Below, in pieces: positions 23,725 through 23,847 of a stretch of 23,847 nt of DNA. Position 1 is the stretch's first letter, and the number at the start of each line of letters is the position of its first letter. The position numbers and the translations under genes were made by a program. This stretch comes from CAZAKZ01 sp964485695 (GTDB lineage: Bacteria; Planctomycetota; JAFGQW01): NCBI GenBank assembly GCA_964485695.1, contig CAZAKZ010000088.1:1-23847 (forward strand). The letters are read 5' to 3'. Below the pieces are notes generated by a model that saw nothing but the letters and a program-made list of their open reading frames with translations, searched no databases and was not told the origin of the DNA.

Positions 23725-23753
23725 TTTTCCGGAATCCGGGATTGCAGTATGCT
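23725..23753 (+). promoter_or_regulatory. Possible promoter of tRNA-Arg
   Basis: TTTTCC (23725-23730) and TATGCT (23748-23753) are spaced 17 bp, 15 nt upstream of the tRNA 5' end. The -10 matches 4/6 and the -35 3/6. Confidence 0.35.
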
Positions 23754-23768
23754 TGAGGCCACCACGGC

Positions 23769-23845
23769 GCGCCCATAGCTCAGGCGGATAGAGCATCGGA
23801 TTTCTAATCCGAGGGTCGCAGGTTCGAGTCCTGCTGGGCGTGCCA
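23769..23845 (+). tRNA. tRNA-Arg (anticodon UCU)
   Basis: A 77-nt cloverleaf. The acceptor stem gcgccca pairs with tgggcgt (one terminal G-U). The D stem is gctc/gagc and the anticodon stem tcgga/tccga, with loop tttctaa holding TCT at 23803-23805. The T stem is gcagg/cctgc, with the TTCGAGT loop. The discriminator G and the CCA end are encoded in the DNA. It decodes AGA arginine codons, which should be rare in this GC-rich genome. The window ends 2 nt after it. Confidence 0.96.
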
Positions 23846-23847
23846 GT

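Noticed and set aside
1..23847. CRISPR array, rRNA, IS element or integrase
   Set aside because: No regularly spaced repeats, rRNA-like sequence, transposase or recombinase motifs were seen on either strand.

Overview
This is a high-GC chromosomal stretch that looks like a Gram-negative-type, non-actinobacterial bacterium. Several products carry Sec or lipoprotein signals, and there is an RND exporter, a PMT-type glycosyltransferase, a von Willebrand A-domain protein and an S9 peptidase with long low-complexity inserts. That style suggests Planctomycetota, Myxococcota, Acidobacteriota or an uncultured relative. The assignment is inference; no 16S rRNA gene or other marker that fixes the phylum is present.

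Left region (1-10.7 kb): a specialised-metabolite locus built around an enediyne-type iterative polyketide synthase. A minus-strand operon runs PKSE (KS-AT-ACP-KR-DH-PPTase, 1927 aa), then a hot-dog thioesterase of the enediyne E10/CalE7 type (overlapping the PKSE stop), then an RND/MMPL exporter. A plus-strand pair (an AhpD/carboxymuconolactone-decarboxylase-like protein, then a DUF1702/E3 'UnbL' protein with a 4-bp start-stop overlap) converges on the exporter with only 5 bp between the stop codons. PKSE, the thioesterase and E3 are three of the five genes of the classical enediyne core cassette. E4 (UnbV) and E5 (UnbU) are not in the window and could lie beyond the left edge. The expected chemistry is iterative malonyl-CoA condensation to a linear polyene, released by the thioesterase and then matured or exported. 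Whether a true enediyne is made cannot be decided from this window.

Middle region (10.7-16.3 kb), plus strand: a secreted Ig-like-domain protein of unknown function facing away from the PKSE across a 304-bp intergenic region; a spacer with two related palindromes plus a third, unrelated one; an MTH1187-type thiamine-binding protein; and a secreted S9 (prolyl oligopeptidase family) peptidase with a lysine-rich insertion.

Right region (16.3-23.8 kb): a minus-strand operon of a small putative lipoprotein, a PMT/ArnT-like membrane glycosyltransferase and SelB (selenocysteine elongation factor). Divergent from it on the plus strand are a lipoprotein, a vWA-domain secreted protein followed by a strong intrinsic terminator, a family 2 glycosyltransferase and, at the edge, tRNA-Arg(UCU). 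These genes look like ordinary chromosomal background and have no clear link to the polyketide locus. No IS elements, CRISPR arrays or rRNA genes were seen.
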